In this document: piece after piece, positions 45,837-57,569 of the stretch
Layout: each line of letters begins with the position of its first letter
Numbering within the stretch: the stretch's first letter is position 1
Assembly (NCBI GenBank): GCA_945910005.1
Contig: OX246739.1
Location: 2,448,001 to 2,512,000 of the forward strand
DNA: 64,000 bases
Origin: Isoperla grammatica
Taxonomy: Eukaryota > Arthropoda > Insecta > Plecoptera > Perlodidae
Direction: 5' to 3'
Program-made: the position numbers and the translations under genes
The notes under the pieces: model-generated
Databases searched by the model: none
What the model was told of the DNA's origin: nothing
The model's input: only the letters and a program-made list of their open reading frames with translations

Positions 45837-48668
45837 GCTACAAGTATTTACCAACCATGTGATACTTTTAACTTATATAATATTATTATGCTAGAAATGT
45901 AGAAGATATCGATGTTAAGGACTTGTTGTAGATACATTGAAAGACTAAATCAGTGGGAAGGCCCAAGGCAAGTACAGTCCACTGCAAAATGAAGTGTTGT
46001 CATTTGTAAACATAGCAGATATTAATTAATAAAACAAAAAATACTTCCAAAAATATTGTAGTTATATAATAAGCTTCCCAAAGACATAAAAACATAAATT
46101 ATATATATATACATACCTATATATAATAGTCCCATTATATTTAATAGTAGGTTGCATATTGATTTCCTCTAAGTTGTGTCTCAAGTATTTGCTATGTGTA
46201 CAGTATTTGTCCCCAAGGCACTGATCATTGATATTATATAAATCATTCCTGTGGGAAATATTGTACAGAGAGGAGAGGAGTGGAGCTAGTTGTAGAGTGT
46301 CTATTGTAGACTATGTGGTGTAGCATCTTGTTCTATGTGAATAGCTCAGTACGTCTTGTCAATGTGTATCTGTCTGTCTTACTACATACCTACCAGCTTT
46401 CTAACCAAGTTGGACATCCCTGTTGTACATGCCAGTAGACTCTAGTCACTTATAGCTTCTCAAACCAGAAAATATTAATCATTATTTTTGTGATTTGTTC
46501 ATCTAGACAAAATAATGTACAAATTTATATTGATATTGAAGTTAAAAAGATTATTTAAAAATGCCTTCCTGCCATTGGGGTATGCCAAGATCAAGTTGAA
46601 GAAAATTGTTGACGAAAACATAAAGACGTGATATAAAGATGCAAATTATAAAGAAGTGGCCTTGTAATTCGTTTTGCTTATTTATCAGTTAAAAGAAGAA
46701 AAAAGAAAAATACTGTAAGTACATAGTTATTGAAATTAAAAACAGTACAGTGAATTTGTAGACAACCATATTCTTGATAAATGAATTTTTGCATAACAAA
46801 TTTGTATACATAGTGGTCACAAGCAATTACGTAGCATTCATCAACTCGTGCCTGAATCAAATCATTCATTTATAGGTTGTACTGCAAAGTTCACGTGAAA
46901 ATGTACATTATAACTTTTAGAAATAATTAATTGTCCATTGTTGTTACTGTAGTGTGTACTCTTGGCTTGAATGTGTTCAAAAAGTAGTAAGTGCCTTCCA
47001 GTTTTTGACCACCACAAAAAAAGTCGACAAATTTTCAATGGATTTAGTACCATGGGTTTCAACATCCAACATTATTACAAGATGTATGGTTAAACTACGC
47101 ATGTCAACCGGAGAACGTGAAATCACGGGCTCCGATTGCATGCGTGGTTTTCTCACACACATTCTAGCTAAACAAGCACAACACTGGTTACTCTTGGTAA
47201 CAGGTATCATCCCCAAATGGCAAGTTTATTTCCTGTACATTTTCCCCATTCGCCCTAATTTCTGGGATTGACATTACTGCTGCAATAAGTATAGTAATGT
47301 TGTATGTTAATGTATTGTAGTGAATTACTCGAGTCCTAAAGACAAGACATGTTTTTACATTAATGTTAAAAAGCTACAGTGGCTTCAATACAAACTATGT
47401 ACCTTGCGAGAAATTAAATTTTAAGTTTAAGTTCTATTTAAAAAGATTAAAGAGTTTAATATTGTATTATATTGTAACAAACTCAATGTCAAATTCAATC
47501 CTTGACTAGCTGACATTTAACGTGAACAGTTAGAAACTTACTAAGTAAATCCATGCAAATAGCTTTCATTTCTTTAAATAATAAACATTGTTGTAGGACT
47601 GGATTTCGTTCCATGACTATTGACTAGGCTACGTTTTGACTGATGGCCGATAATCTCGATTAACCCAAGTCAGTTGTCTCTTCCATTGCAAGAAGTTGAG
47701 ATTACGGCGATTGAGATCATTTCTTGTACAATGCAGTTGTAAAGTCTTTGTGGAACTGTACATAGCTAGTTTTGAGATGGTTGTTATTGTTGTTCTACTT
47801 CATGATAGCATTTTTAGTTTGATCATTTTCTTTTTTAACATTTCACTTTTCAATCGGTCGTCGCTTGTCTCTTACGTTTGGGTAAATCATATTTTTGTAA
47901 TAGATTGCTTGATGGCAACATAAACAATATATATATTCTAAATTTCTGGAACACCACTGTCATCATTTTTAAGATTCCTACATATATCATTCATTAGTTA
48001 CAACACAATAGTATGTAGGCCTACCCAGCTACAAGTAATTTGTTCACTTTGTAAACTTATTTGTGAAATTTTTACTAGAATAAAATTAGCATTGATGTGA
48101 AAAATAATTTTATAGATTCCAAATCATAGGATTACAAAAACAAGGTGTAATGCATTTGTTTTTGGTCGGAGAATATTCTGACGTACAGTATAATTTTTAC
48201 AAACATACCAATAGAGTTGATTTTTTATATTTGTTTGATTAGAGAACTTTTTTATTTACACATATAATTCCTCATTCCTGTAGGATGATATAATTGCAGG
48301 GGGGGCTTTCTTATTGTTTGCTGTCCTACTCTTTATAAACACAAGGAAAATGTAGCCAAATATGTGTACAGTATTTTATATTTGCTGATCTGTAGGTTAC
48401 TTTAAATCTGATTAGTTTATTTCTCAATGTAACTATTTGTATTTATATTACACATTATGTATTATTAATTAAAATTACCTACTATAATCAGTATCGCAGT
48501 TGGTACAAATGTAATGTAATGTATTCACTCTATTGTTAAATGCAACCATCAGTTGAGGTCGAAGTGAAGTTCTTGCACCAACTGTGACTCAGTATCACCC
48601 AGATCAACCCTACAGGCTAAATAATATGTTTGTTGCTATTGTCACTGTGTAATGATGTAATCAATAAA
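45837..48668 (+). other. Probable 3' UTR of the BTB-psq gene
   Basis: AT-rich sequence with no supported gene follows the stop codon. Candidate poly(A) signals AATAAA lie at 46028-46033, 48079-48084 and 48663-48668; the last follows a conspicuous stretch ending GATGTAATCAATAAATTAAA. Overlapping frames at 46862-47271 on both strands have no domain. The end point is a guess. Confidence 0.4.
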
Positions 48669-50379
48669 TTAAAACAAAAAGTTTGCCTTTCGCAACTTGA
48701 CAATCCTGACTACTGGTGTTTACATACACCATTTACTACCAATCCTACTATGAGTTGTTCCTAGATCTTTAGTTAACACAGTCGAGCCCACTTATAAAAA
48801 AGTTTAAGGGAGCTGCTTTGTACTCTGTTTAAAAAAATAAGTTTGTTGAAACAGAACTAATTAATAATTACTACATACGTATTTAATTTTGTTCAAGATG
48901 AATCAAAATTACTTTCTTAACTCCAGAATTTTTAGATAGAATTTTTGGACAGTTCTTTAAAAGTAGGCATGACCATATAATGAAACTATAAAAGGAATAT
49001 ACTTTAGAAGTCTCAATTGTGTTCAACCAAATCAACAACTAAATACTAAAACAAACAAAAAAAACTAAATTAAATCCCAATCCATTCCAATATATTTGCC
49101 TTCAGAAAATAAATATGTGCAGCAGACTTCAACATCAACACGGAGAAAAATACAAGGTAATGTGAAGATACTAGAACTAGTACGTTTATGAAGACAATGA
49201 AGAAAAAATCCTAAATGGACAGAGATAACTTGAGGTGTAGGCTGTCAAACTGTCAAGGCTGTCAAAACTACAATAGTGGATTTAAGTAGAATGTGGTTCA
49301 GAGTTCCTTTTTCCACCGACCTAGGTGAAGTCCATAATGGACACACACACACATCAGTATCAGTATAGGTTGTGCTGCATATAATAAACCAATAAAGCAA
49401 GGATGCTTGTGGATTCATAACAAACCCTTATCCTTTCAAAACCCAGCGAATGGCGACGAGACAACAGTGCTGCAAGTCATACAAAATTTAACTCCATGTA
49501 AGTATTACAATGATTCTGGACAATACTTCAAAGGTTATTATGTGTTTGAGATTGGCGGTGGGGGGGGGGGGGGGGGGGCAAGGTATAGCAAACTCCGAAA
49601 AGTTGTGTAGCTGTCACGTTGAGCCTTTCATCGCTATGAATCAAAATGTTGATAGTTATATCGAAATGTTGAGCAAAGTTTTAAATCAAATGTTATTATA
49701 CTTGTTACCAATTTTGTAGAATGGTTTCTTTCTTCGCCGTTGTTGTCGACAATTATATGCCTAACTGAATTCTTTAGAAGGGGTTGTTTACTGGATGGAC
49801 GCTCGGCACCATAGCTAGCCCCCAAAACTGCAACCCCTCTAAACACAGCACAAAGCAGATCCATAGGCTTGGACTAATGTTTTCATTGTAGGTACTACAT
49901 AGCAGTAACACCCGCTTTGTCAACAGCATCCTTTATTCCCACCGGGGCCATACAGAGAATTATTGTCACTTGAGGACTCCATGACAAGTATATCGGTTTA
50001 TAAACACTTTCAACAAGGGTAGAAAGAAAAAGCTGGTCCACGAAATTGGCAAGAAGTTTTAAAAAGTCAAGGTAGATAACTCATAGGCCGAAGTCGTAAA
50101 ATATCACAAGATCTTCTGTCATTTGATATTCCTTCCCCCAAGACTTTGTAGATCTATTTGTGGGTACGACCTTCTCAGTTTCATAGCATTAAAGATGTGT
50201 CTAGGGCAGTTTTTCTGGGGGAAAACGGTCACGGCTTCTGTTTTCAAATACAAAGAACACGATAACACACAAATCGAACAATCCCTCCACAAAAATTGAA
50301 AAATCAGAAGAGTTATTGATGAAGAAGCCGATTGATTACCTAAATGGCCTGAGAGCTATACCTCATTAGCCCGCTATTA
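48669..50379. other. Intergenic, nothing firm
   Basis: It includes a G run of about 20 bases at 49558-49578 and a (CA)n at 49342-49352. An open frame at 49407-49610 reaches a donor-like CAT|GTAAGTATT at 49499, but no acceptor or known domain supports an exon. Confidence 0.4.
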
Positions 50380-51182
50380 TATTATTAGCTAAGGGCTGCC
50401 TACTTGGCTTGTTTTCATTCTATTTTAGAGTATGGAACCCTATCTTGGGGCATTAGCACCAAATCATCGGTACAGAGAGTACTAACGATACTAAAAAGAG
50501 CAATAAGAATAATAGGAGGATAACGGAGCCGAGAAAGCTGTAGGGATACATTTAAAGACCTCAAAATACATAAAGATTTCAATATATATATATATATATA
50601 TCTACAGAGCTGCATATTATTATTATTAAATTTTTTTTGACAACAGGACCGAGGTCCCACGAGTGCAATGCAATAAAATACAATAAATTGGAAAAACAAC
50701 CCACAACTATTCCAGAACAGATTCCAACACCCACACAACACGCGACACAAAGACCAACTGCAATATCCTCCCCATACCACCAAGCATCTAGAGAAACATA
50801 TATACTACATGGAGAAAAGAATTTACAATCACCTGTGGTGATCTAAAATCTATTACAGACCATAGTCTCTAAAATAAGATTGCAACAATTTCTTTATGGA
50901 ACTCCATTTTATAGTATAGAAGAGTTCTATGAATTGTTTTAAACTTTTACTCTAGATCATTTGTTATTTGTTGTTTAGTTCATCAGTTCATCATGTTCTA
51001 TCTACTTGGGCGCAGATCTAGTGCGCTATATTTTTGCATTGTCATCTTTCAAACGACATATATTTTTAAATAAGACGGTTCTCATTGCAAATATATATTG
51101 TTGTTTATTGTATTGCTACATGGGTAATATAGAGAACTATGTAGAACTGGTTGACGAAAACCAAATTCTGTATGTACAAAAA

Positions 51183-51225
<43 letters not shown>
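50380..51225 (+). mobile_element. Non-LTR retrotransposon (LINE) 3' fragment
   Basis: Translated with frame changes, 50390-50520 reads LACFHSILEYGTLSWG and then VQRVLTILKRAIRIIGG, typical of the C-terminal part of LINE reverse transcriptases of the Jockey/CR1 kind. Downstream, NTRHKDQL and the stretch around TTKHLEKHIYYMEKRIYNHL correspond to the usual end of such ORF2 proteins. It stops at about 50940 and the element closes with an (ACTT)n tail at 51180-51225. Stops and frameshifts mean it is dead and 5' truncated. A (TA)n expansion lies at 50582-50600. Confidence 0.75.
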
Positions 51226-51226
<1 letters not shown>

Positions 51227-51741
51227 CCAACACAGTGGCTGGAAGACCTCAGCATGCGCTATTGCCTGTTATTTGGCAAGACTGAAATCAGACCATTGTC
51301 CGAATGACACTGAATGAAGAGAAGGTAATCCTTGGATTTCTTTCTCGAACGTTCTGTTGAAAAGACATGAGACAAATTGAAAGTATATATATATATATAT
51401 ATCAAACACCCTTATCCAACATTCGTCGGGTCGGGGGGTGACAAATTGAAAGTATATTGAAACAAAATTCAAAATTGTGACCAAGGGAAATGAAACTCAA
51501 GAAGTGAGATGGTTATCGAAAGGTTCATAAGTATGAGGGGTATAATTTACAATCCTCTTCTTTGTTATCAACAAAAACCAGCGCAGCGGTAAACCTCGTC
51601 TGTGAAAGGTCGGTCTTTGGCTCTACTACATAGGCCTACAGAAAGTGCGGCCCAGTTAGTCAATATTAATTCAAAATGGGTCAGTCACGTAAAAGGTTGC
51701 ACACCCCTGGTCTTTAGAGTATGTTCTTATTACTGTATAGG
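51226..51741. other. Non-coding spacer
   Basis: It has a (TA)n at 51386-51400 and two copies of GACAAATTGAAAGTATAT (51371 and 51440). No gene was seen. Confidence 0.4.
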
Positions 51742-52378
51742 CATAGACGTGCGCAGGGGGGGGGGGCAGCGGCCCCTCCATTAGGATAGGCGAGCCTTTC
51801 TTTTTTTTTAAATATAATTTGGCCCAGGGTATACTGTATACGCCTGCCGATCGTAAAATACGAGAAGAGGACCTATAGCACCTTCCTCATATTAAATATA
51901 TTCCTCAAACTGTCACTGTTGCTCCAACTGCCTTGCCCGTTTGACCCGGGAAATAATAGGTCCAGATTAGTGCCTGTCGTAATGGGTGACAAAAATGCTG
52001 ACGCCTGACATAATGGTTCTAATCTTACCTGAAGTCCTAGATTAGAAAGACGTTGGAATCAGCTGACCGGCCTCAACATCAACTGTTGCCCTACCGCCAA
52101 GATTTTGGCTGTGGGACTGACCACTTCCTTCACTTTGTAACAATGATATCACTGATATCCACAAATAGTTGTGTGAAATTAACCCATTGAACAGACAACC
52201 TGTACTCCTCCTAATACGCTTAAAAACACGTTTAAAAATGCATGTCTTTAAAAAAAACTCCTGCGGAGCTTTTTGTGGGGGGGAATCCCCCCCACACCCC
52301 CCATTGGCGCCACCGTGAAGTACTTTCATTGGGAATTTATTGTGCCCCCCTATTGATCAACCTCTGCGCACGCCTATG
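51742..52378. mobile_element. Non-autonomous DNA element, TIR CATAGACGTGCGCAG
   Basis: The left end CATAGACGTGCGCAGGGGGG faces CTGCGCACGCCTATG at the right (14 of 15 matching). The flanks TGTATAGG (51734-51741) and ACTATAGG (52379-52386) agree at 6 of 8 positions and may be an old 8-bp target duplication. Internal G and C runs (51757-51767; 52277-52302) could pair. There is no intact coding frame. It is probably a hAT-type MITE. Confidence 0.65.
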
Positions 52379-52386
52379 ACTATAGG

Positions 52387-52514
52387 GAAACACTGAAAAT
52401 AAAAACTATTGCCTCCGGCAAGATATGTTGAATCGACCCTGCTTCGTGGACGATAATCTGCAATAGGTGCGTGAAGAGCAATCAGAGAAATTGAGTAAGT
52501 ACATCTACCGCCGA
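52387..52514. other. Short spacer
   Basis: Unique sequence between two small DNA elements. Confidence 0.4.
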
Positions 52515-52669
52515 TATAAGTTGTCCCAAGATTACCTTACACATGCTTTCGTCTCAGGCGACGGGTTCGTAGCCAATCAGCGATTGGTATGTGCGCGGGT
52601 GTCTCGGGCGGTTCGCTGGTTGTATATATATATATGTATATATGTAAGTAATCTTGGGCCACGTATATC
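52515..52669. mobile_element. MITE, copy 4 of the hairpin family
   Basis: AGTTGTCCCAAGATTACCTT at the left faces TAATCTTGGGCC at the right. The interior has CATGCTTTCGTCTC and GTAGCCAATCAGCGATTGG, as in copy 1 (6899-7070). A (TA)n stretch sits at 52624-52643. Confidence 0.7.
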
Positions 52670-53094
52670 ATCATTCATCCCTCACAGGTCTGCAGATGTC
52701 AAATCTGTCTGCTCCTCCTTCCTGCACAGATCACACAAGCCCATTCTATGCAGATGCGGCTTTAGGAGTCATGTCCTGTGGAGTTAAAATTGGGCAGTTT
52801 CCACTTTTCTGTTGGTGTACTTCGCTCTCCAAGTAGTTGTGTCATTTTCCCATTTCTTCCCTCTTCCTTGTTCCCTCCAATTCTGCTTAGTTCCTTGCAC
52901 TGCTGCCGATTTGATATGTGATTTGACTGCATTGTAGTCTTCCTGTTGAAGTTTACTCCCTTATTGTGGCCATGAGTAGTCTGCCTTCTCGTTTCCAAGA
53001 ATGTTGCAATGAGATGGTATCCACTGTAGTTTCACAGCTTTTCCTGCATTTTGTAAGAGTATTATTTGCAGTTTGCATTGTACGGTATAATGTC

Positions 53095-53378
53095 TTGACT
53101 GTTTCCTTTATTGCTTATGTATTGTACATGTAATGACTTGTTGTGGATGTATGAAGTTGTGTGGGCTATACATTAATTAATCAGCCTTATAATTTCATTT
53201 GCAATGGGTCATTGCATTATTATTGTATTATTATCATGTATCACCATTAGTATATTTTATTTTAAGTTATTACCTGCACTCACCCTTCAAATCTTCGCAC
53301 ATCTCTTTAGAGATTGACTGACTGACTGACTGGACATTCTTGTTTGATGAAGAATAAAATCTTATCTTATCTTATCTT
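53095..53378 (+). mobile_element. Short retroelement-like insertion nested in the LINE
   Basis: The sequence separating the two halves of the RNase H domain ends GAATAAAATCTTATCTTATC plus TTATCTTA, a poly(A)-signal-like motif with a TTATC-repeat tail typical of some non-LTR elements. A small (GACT)n lies at 53312-53333. The left boundary is approximate and no target duplication was identified. Confidence 0.5.
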
Positions 53379-53668
53379 AACTAGTGCTTGGATCGCTGCT
53401 TTGGAATCAGAGAGTAGGACAAAATTATTTTGCTGTGCGTCTTTTATCCTTTCCAGTGCTTTACATAACTCCACTGTTTCACCATCAAAGTTGCTTGGTG
53501 GGTAGTGTTGTATATTATGCTGTATACACTTGCTATATACACTTGCACACATACAACAGATAGGATGCTTCAAACTCTCTACGATAGATTCCTGCTCCCG
53601 CTCTTCCGACTCCAGGTGTTGCTGATCCGTCTGTGATAGACATGCAACCATTCATTCAGAATGGTGTA

Positions 53669-53703
53669 TTTACAAAGGAGAATGAATCATTCTCCTTTGT
53701 AAA
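53669..53703. repeat. Perfect 35-base palindrome
   Basis: TTTACAAAGGAGAATGA, one base, and its exact reverse complement. The right half and the following AATCAGTTTTTATAACTG, with GATAGGATAGACAT, recur at 57089-57132. Confidence 0.85.
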
Positions 53704-53899
53704 TCAGTTTTTATAACTGGATAGGATAGACATTTAATAAATCAATCAATTCATTTTCAGGGTACTGCTCATGTATATGTTTTAATGCTGTTAATCTTCT
53801 CAGTTCCTTCTCTATGTATGTAATTGACTTTTTGTGGTCTGGATTTTCTATTGATGTTGGACTCCCATGTAGCAGTGGTGATACTGGGAAGTGGAAGTT

Positions 53900-54175
53900 T
53901 CTCTCTGGCCATATAGGCTACTGAATTTGTCAAATAAGTTCTTGGCTGTTGCAATAAATGTTTTATGGGGTTTCAATGCTTCACACTCCTATCTCTGGCC
54001 TGGCCATATAAGCTACTGAATTTGTCAAATAAGTTCTTGGCTGTTGCAATAAATGTTTTATGGGTTTTTAATGCTTCACACTCCTATCTCTGGCCTGGCC
54101 ATATAAGCTACTGAATTTGTCAAATAAGTTCTTGGCTGTTGCAATAAATGTTTTATGGGTTTTCAATGCTTCACG
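53900..54175. repeat. ~93-bp tandem triplication inside the LINE
   Basis: CATATAGGCTACTGAATTTG (53909), with the same segment as CATATAAGC at about 54003 and 54098, continues each time through TCAAATAAGTTCTTGGCTGT and TTTTATGGGTTTT. Copies 2 and 3 are nearly identical. Confidence 0.9.
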
Positions 54176-54240
54176 CTCTTGCCTGGTCCATTCTCCCTCG
54201 CCAAGTCGAGTCGTACCAACTTCTCGTGTAGACATGCACA

Positions 54241-57088
54241 TTGCACATGCTGCGGCAATGTTTATTTTATATTATGAATCAATTAAATGGGCTTTGTCAG
54301 TTGTTTGTTATGAAAAATATGAAATAATTAATGCAAACCCCAAAAAATGTATCTAAGGTCCTTTGGGCTTATTCCTGCTTCCAATCCAGCCGATCCAGTG
54401 TTCGATTCCAGGTTTATAGGCTGGCACATCTGTGTTTTTCTTGAATCTCTTGATATGATAATACTGACATTGATTGACTGAGAATACTGACAACTGACAT
54501 GTAAAGTGACTGACAGCCATCAAAGAACGATTGCACATAATCATAAGTATAATGATTGTTCCCACTTAAAATCAGTTTAAATAGCTTAACTGTGTGACGT
54601 GTAGAAAATAAATGCATATTTATTTATTATAGCCTATACAGTGGCACTATAGGCCTTCATCCCACTCACTAGCTTTCCATGCTACAATTTAAAATAAGTT
54701 CTACCGGCACTCTTTTCTTTGAGAAATCGGAAATCCATGCAGCGTACTATACATGATTATTGTGTGCCTATAATCACACTAATCGATGTAGTTTTTTTTG
54801 TGGGGGGGGGGGGTAACATCCTGATAAACATTCAAAGATCAACCCGTAACAGTATGGGCAGGGTGCTCCTGTTTCATAAGCAAAAGTAATGCCTATCAGT
54901 CAACACTTGACTTGTATAATCCGGTACCAAAGGCTTGTGGCCGCAGTCGATTAGATGATGGTATAGTACGGTAGATCATCGTCCATGCATTCCAGTTTCG
55001 AATCCTGGCTTGGGCAGCATATCATAATATCATATAGGCCTACATCTTCATAACCGTCTCGATTAGCATCATTGCTAAGAAGGCCTACGTGGACTAGCCG
55101 GGGCAGTTCCGTCTTTGTACCCTCTGCCCCGGCGTCCAGAAGACTTTTTGAAAAGCACTGTAATGTCCTGGAATTCCAACAATAGCTTTTCCGGATTTAT
55201 CGACATTTGACTTGCAATCAAAGTGTTGTAATACAACACTTAATTGCAAGATTATTAGAGATTATTATCATTGCAAGATTATTATTAATTCTCATGATAC
55301 TTAAGACTGTACGACATGAGCACGTTATCTGTGACACGAGTCTACATCAACATACAACGACGTCGGTCTCACCTCCTGCCGCTCGTCACTCCGTGGGTCT
55401 CTTACGATGTCTCATTCATAAGATGTACAATATAATTAGTTTCTCGAATTGCTAACTCAGGAAATACTCCCGTAACATATTCTAAAAGACACTTAAAAGT
55501 TAAAACCACGTCAACGCACGTGTTTTTAAAATTACCTATGGTGCTGTTGGGGGGGGGGGGGGGAGGAGCACCCCCCACGCCCCCATTGTTTCGTTTGTCC
55601 TGTCCCTTTTTCCTTTGGGTAGTTTGTCCCGGATTTTTCTATTTGAAATATATGGTCACCTTAATCACAGATAAGTTGTCTGTGCCTTAATCATTCCCAA
55701 AATATGAGATGAAACCCCAAATAAATAGTGGACCCAAATAATAGACCTAAGCACAGACAACGGCCTACAATCCCTTATCTGTGACCTAAGACTTGTGCAG
55801 GGAATTTCTAGTGCATAGCTAAACTCTAAAAAATGTTTACTGTATGTGCCACTTTAAAAAATGTACGTTTTGGCGACTGTGACATATTTACTGGGCCCTG
55901 GTCGTGATTTGACACCGAAGCCCGGACCCAGTGAAAGAACATTTTATTCCAGATGAGAGCTTATAGATTTGAATCTTTTCCTTAATTCTCTCATTTTTAC
56001 GAGATGATCAACAGGTTTAGACTTCATACCTGTTTGATTTGTTACTGCAGGCCCTCAGTACATTAGTTCATGAGTAGTATTAGTATTAGAATATGAAATA
56101 CAAATTTGGGCTAGCATAAATTTAAATTGTGTGACATCTTCATATATTATATTATAATATCCACCAAAGTTTAACTAAAGTAAAAAATAATATAAGCTCT
56201 ACTACTACAATGAGTTCAACTCCAACTTTTGTAATGATTTTTTGAAACACACCTGCACAGAAATATTTTATTGGACAAAGAAACATTCATTACCATGTAT
56301 TGTATTTTAAAGCAATTTTTACAGGCATATATCAGGGATACATAGATGATTGAGACTTGGGCTGTAGATTACAAACAAAAATTATAGCAGTAGTAGTATT
56401 CTTTATTACAGCATATCTTGCTATTTTGCATCAGTACATACATATATATATATATATATATACAAGTCATATTTAATCAATGATCCATAGAGTATGGAAT
56501 AATAATAGTGATCATACATAGTACAGTCATTGAGTTTGTTACTAACAAACTCAATGGTACAGTAGTATAAACATAGCAGAACATTGTTGTTGGTAATATA
56601 CCACAAACATTGCATTGTTGAACGAACAATTGTAGCTGTTTTGGACAATTTAAATTTTCAATAAACTTTTTTTTTTTTTTTTTACATTATGAAATTTTAA
56701 AAACATTTAAAATTTGCGCGCATTGTGAACCCAGGTTTCCGTACTCCTGACAGTGTTGAAACTGCGTTTCCCAGACCGCCGTAGGCGTAGAGCTTTTGCT
56801 CAGTTGAAGGCCTACGTAGGCCTAGCCTACTTGTCTGTGGTTTCGTGGTTCGTGGATAATGTAGATTTTAGAGAAACCGGACTGAGAATCTCTGCACGTT
56901 CTCTGCACTTTTCCCCACACAAAATCGATCCACGTCAAGGGTGTGTACGTAAACTTATTAAAATGAACTATGTAATGGAGAGCGGTGTGTTACTAGTAAT
57001 TACTGTTGTGTTGACATATCGCAATAAAAAGTATAATAAGTTTAGGTAATGTGCAATGAAAATAATTAAAGAAGATTTGTAGTATTTT
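54241..57088. other. Intergenic, no gene supported
   Basis: It holds a SINE-like head (54935-55022), G runs at 54799-54810 and 55548-55562, a (TA)n at 56442-56461 and a T run at 56667-56683. A 98-codon frame at 56753-57049 has no domain. The rest is AT-rich and unassigned. Confidence 0.45.
54935..55022 (+). mobile_element. tRNA-derived SINE-like head
   Basis: TGGCCGCAGTCGATTAGATG and GATGGTATAGT (A-box-like region) are followed about 30 bases later by CCAGTTTCGAATCCTGG, a B box with a paired T stem. Acceptor-stem pairing is not convincing, so it is called SINE-like rather than a tRNA gene. Confidence 0.45.
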
Positions 57089-57231
57089 TCTCCTTTGTAA
57101 ATCAGTTTTTATAACTGAATAGGATAGACATAATATAAATAGCGGCTTTCGCTTCCAATGTGGACGGGATTAGATTGAGAAGTGAGGTTATGGATGGTTA
57201 TGGGAACAGTAAAATAAAATTATAACTACGT
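57089..57231. repeat. Repeat fragment shared with 53686-53735
   Basis: TCTCCTTTGTAAATCAGTTT followed by TTATAACTGAATAGGATAGA repeats the sequence after the palindrome at 53669-53703 with one difference. Confidence 0.7.
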
Positions 57232-57539
57232 AATGGGGCTTTGCACTGCCACATTCTCCCACTCTCAGCGCCAGCGTAGTGCCAGCCCTCGGACAAGGTC
57301 TACTTGATCTCCGCATAACTTAGCCATGAAAAAAGGGCTTATTTACCTATCCAGGAGGCTCTGGACTTGAGCTCGAACTATGGTGGCGCTACTTCTATTC
57401 CAATGTCTTTGGCAAAATGCATAGAGATAGTAATGGGGTAGACCTTGTCCGCGCTGATTTACCCATCCAGCAGGTCATGGATTTGGGCTTGGACGGTGGT
57501 GGCGCATTCTACGTCAAGCTTTGCGTGCAAAGCCCCATT
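57232..57539. mobile_element. MITE with TIR AATGGGGCTTTGCAC
   Basis: AATGGGGCTTTGCAC at the left and GTGCAAAGCCCCATT at the right are exact complements. A second internal inverted pair is GGACAAGGTCTACTTGATCT (57292) facing GTAGACCTTGTCCGCG near 57438; the former resembles the ends of the 377-bp MITE at 18805. The right half also repeats a diverged form of TTACCTATCCAGGAGG...GGTGGCG. No clear target duplication was seen. It abuts the 171-bp satellite. Confidence 0.7.
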
Positions 57540-57569
57540 GGTTTGGATGTTGTTTTACACAAAAATAAG

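Larger units (their letters stand above)
52770..54240 (-). mobile_element. Decayed LINE with RNase H domain, minus strand
   Basis: Read on the minus strand, the order is: sequence around 53769-53954 (IENPDHKKSITYIEKELRRL), the start of an RNase H domain near 53640 (ITDGSATPGVGRAGAGIY), then, after a frameshift, PPSNFDGETVELCKALERI and LLSDSKAAIQAL (53370-53500), and finally AGKAVKLQWIPSHCNILGNE at 52985-53050. TDGS, the E of FDGE and SDSKAA are the RNase H catalytic neighbourhoods, and IPSHCNILGNEKAD is the usual end. Frameshifts and stops show it is dead. It is split between SDSKAAIQAL and LLQNAGKAV by a second element (53095-53378). A 93-bp piece is triplicated at 53900-54175. Confidence 0.8.

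Noticed and set aside
49407..49610. Extra exon ending in a strong donor at 49499
   Set aside because: No convincing acceptor, no domain, and no downstream partner exon. The donor-like GTAAGT alone is insufficient.
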